DNA of 6,823 bases from Planctomycetota bacterium (GTDB lineage: Bacteria > Planctomycetota > Phycisphaerae > WQYP01). Position numbers and translations under genes: made by a program. Below the pieces are notes generated by a model. It searched no databases, was not told where the DNA came from, and saw nothing but the letters and a program-made list of their open reading frames with translations. Positions 6,777 through 6,823 of the stretch are shown here, piece after piece; the stretch's first letter is position 1, and every line of letters starts with the position of its first letter. The stretch is from contig JAJZCT010000187.1 in NCBI GenBank assembly GCA_021828925.1, positions 1-6,823 on the forward strand, read 5' to 3'.

Positions 6777-6823
6777 ATGTCAAAAACTCCGGCATACGGC
6801 ATAACAATATGCTCCATGACCGG
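6777..6823 (+). CDS. Possible N-terminus of a YicC-type endoribonuclease, cut by window edge
   Basis: From ATG 6777 the frame is open to the right edge and reads MSKTPAYGITICSMTG. YicC/YloC-family proteins characteristically begin with a short leader and SMTGFG, so the SMTG ending is suggestive. Only 16 residues are visible, no Shine-Dalgarno sequence precedes the ATG, and an in-frame GTG at 6762 is an alternative start. If real, it is divergent from the - strand hypothetical gene with 18 bases between start codons. YicC proteins are RNases often encoded beside gmk. This is a weak call resting on four residues. Confidence 0.35.
   Translation, partial: MSKTPAYGITICSMT

Noticed and set aside
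1..6823. Mobile element, CRISPR array, tRNA/rRNA or defence system
   Set aside because: No transposase, integrase, repeat-spacer pattern, cloverleaf or defence-gene motif was seen; nearly all sequence is explained by housekeeping genes.

Overview
The window is a stretch of core bacterial chromosome, almost fully coding, with no mobile element, CRISPR array, tRNA or rRNA seen. It carries five recognisable genes on the + strand, one unrecognised small gene on the - strand, and the first codons of a possible further + strand gene at the right edge. Base composition is moderately GC-rich. The bacterium is probably Gram-negative. The gene set and the wording of the TypA C-terminal half remind me of Planctomycetota or a related phylum, but this is an impression and not a demonstrated assignment.

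Left part (1-2926): the end of a small heat-shock protein (Hsp20 family) is followed after 51 bases by a complete Lon protease. The gap between them holds a sequence resembling a sigma-32-type heat-shock promoter (CTTGAA, 14 bases, TCACATGTA). It is overlapped by a perfect 7-7-7 inverted repeat. The pair looks like a proteostasis cluster: a holdase chaperone beside an ATP-dependent protease. Lon has an unusual low-complexity linker between its ATPase and protease parts and a basic tail.

Middle part (2923-5668): lipB (octanoyltransferase for lipoate attachment) overlaps the lon stop by ATGA and is probably translationally coupled to it. A TATAAT box lies across the lipB stop codon. It is followed by a roughly 110-base leader with three predicted hairpins, then typA/bipA, a ribosome-associated translational GTPase.

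Right part (5665-6823): a PHP-family metallohydrolase of the CpsB/YwqE (CapC) tyrosine-phosphatase type follows typA closely. A 101-codon unrecognised gene on the opposite strand converges on it. Starting 18 bases beyond that gene's start codon, in the divergent direction, is an open frame reading MSKTPAYGITICSMTG, which may be the N-terminus of a YicC-type endoribonuclease cut by the window edge.

I see no clearly new multi-gene system. The items most worth a second look are the heat-shock-like promoter with its inverted repeat, the structured typA leader, the Lon insertion, the Hsp20 lacking a C-terminal extension, and the uncharacterised small - strand gene.
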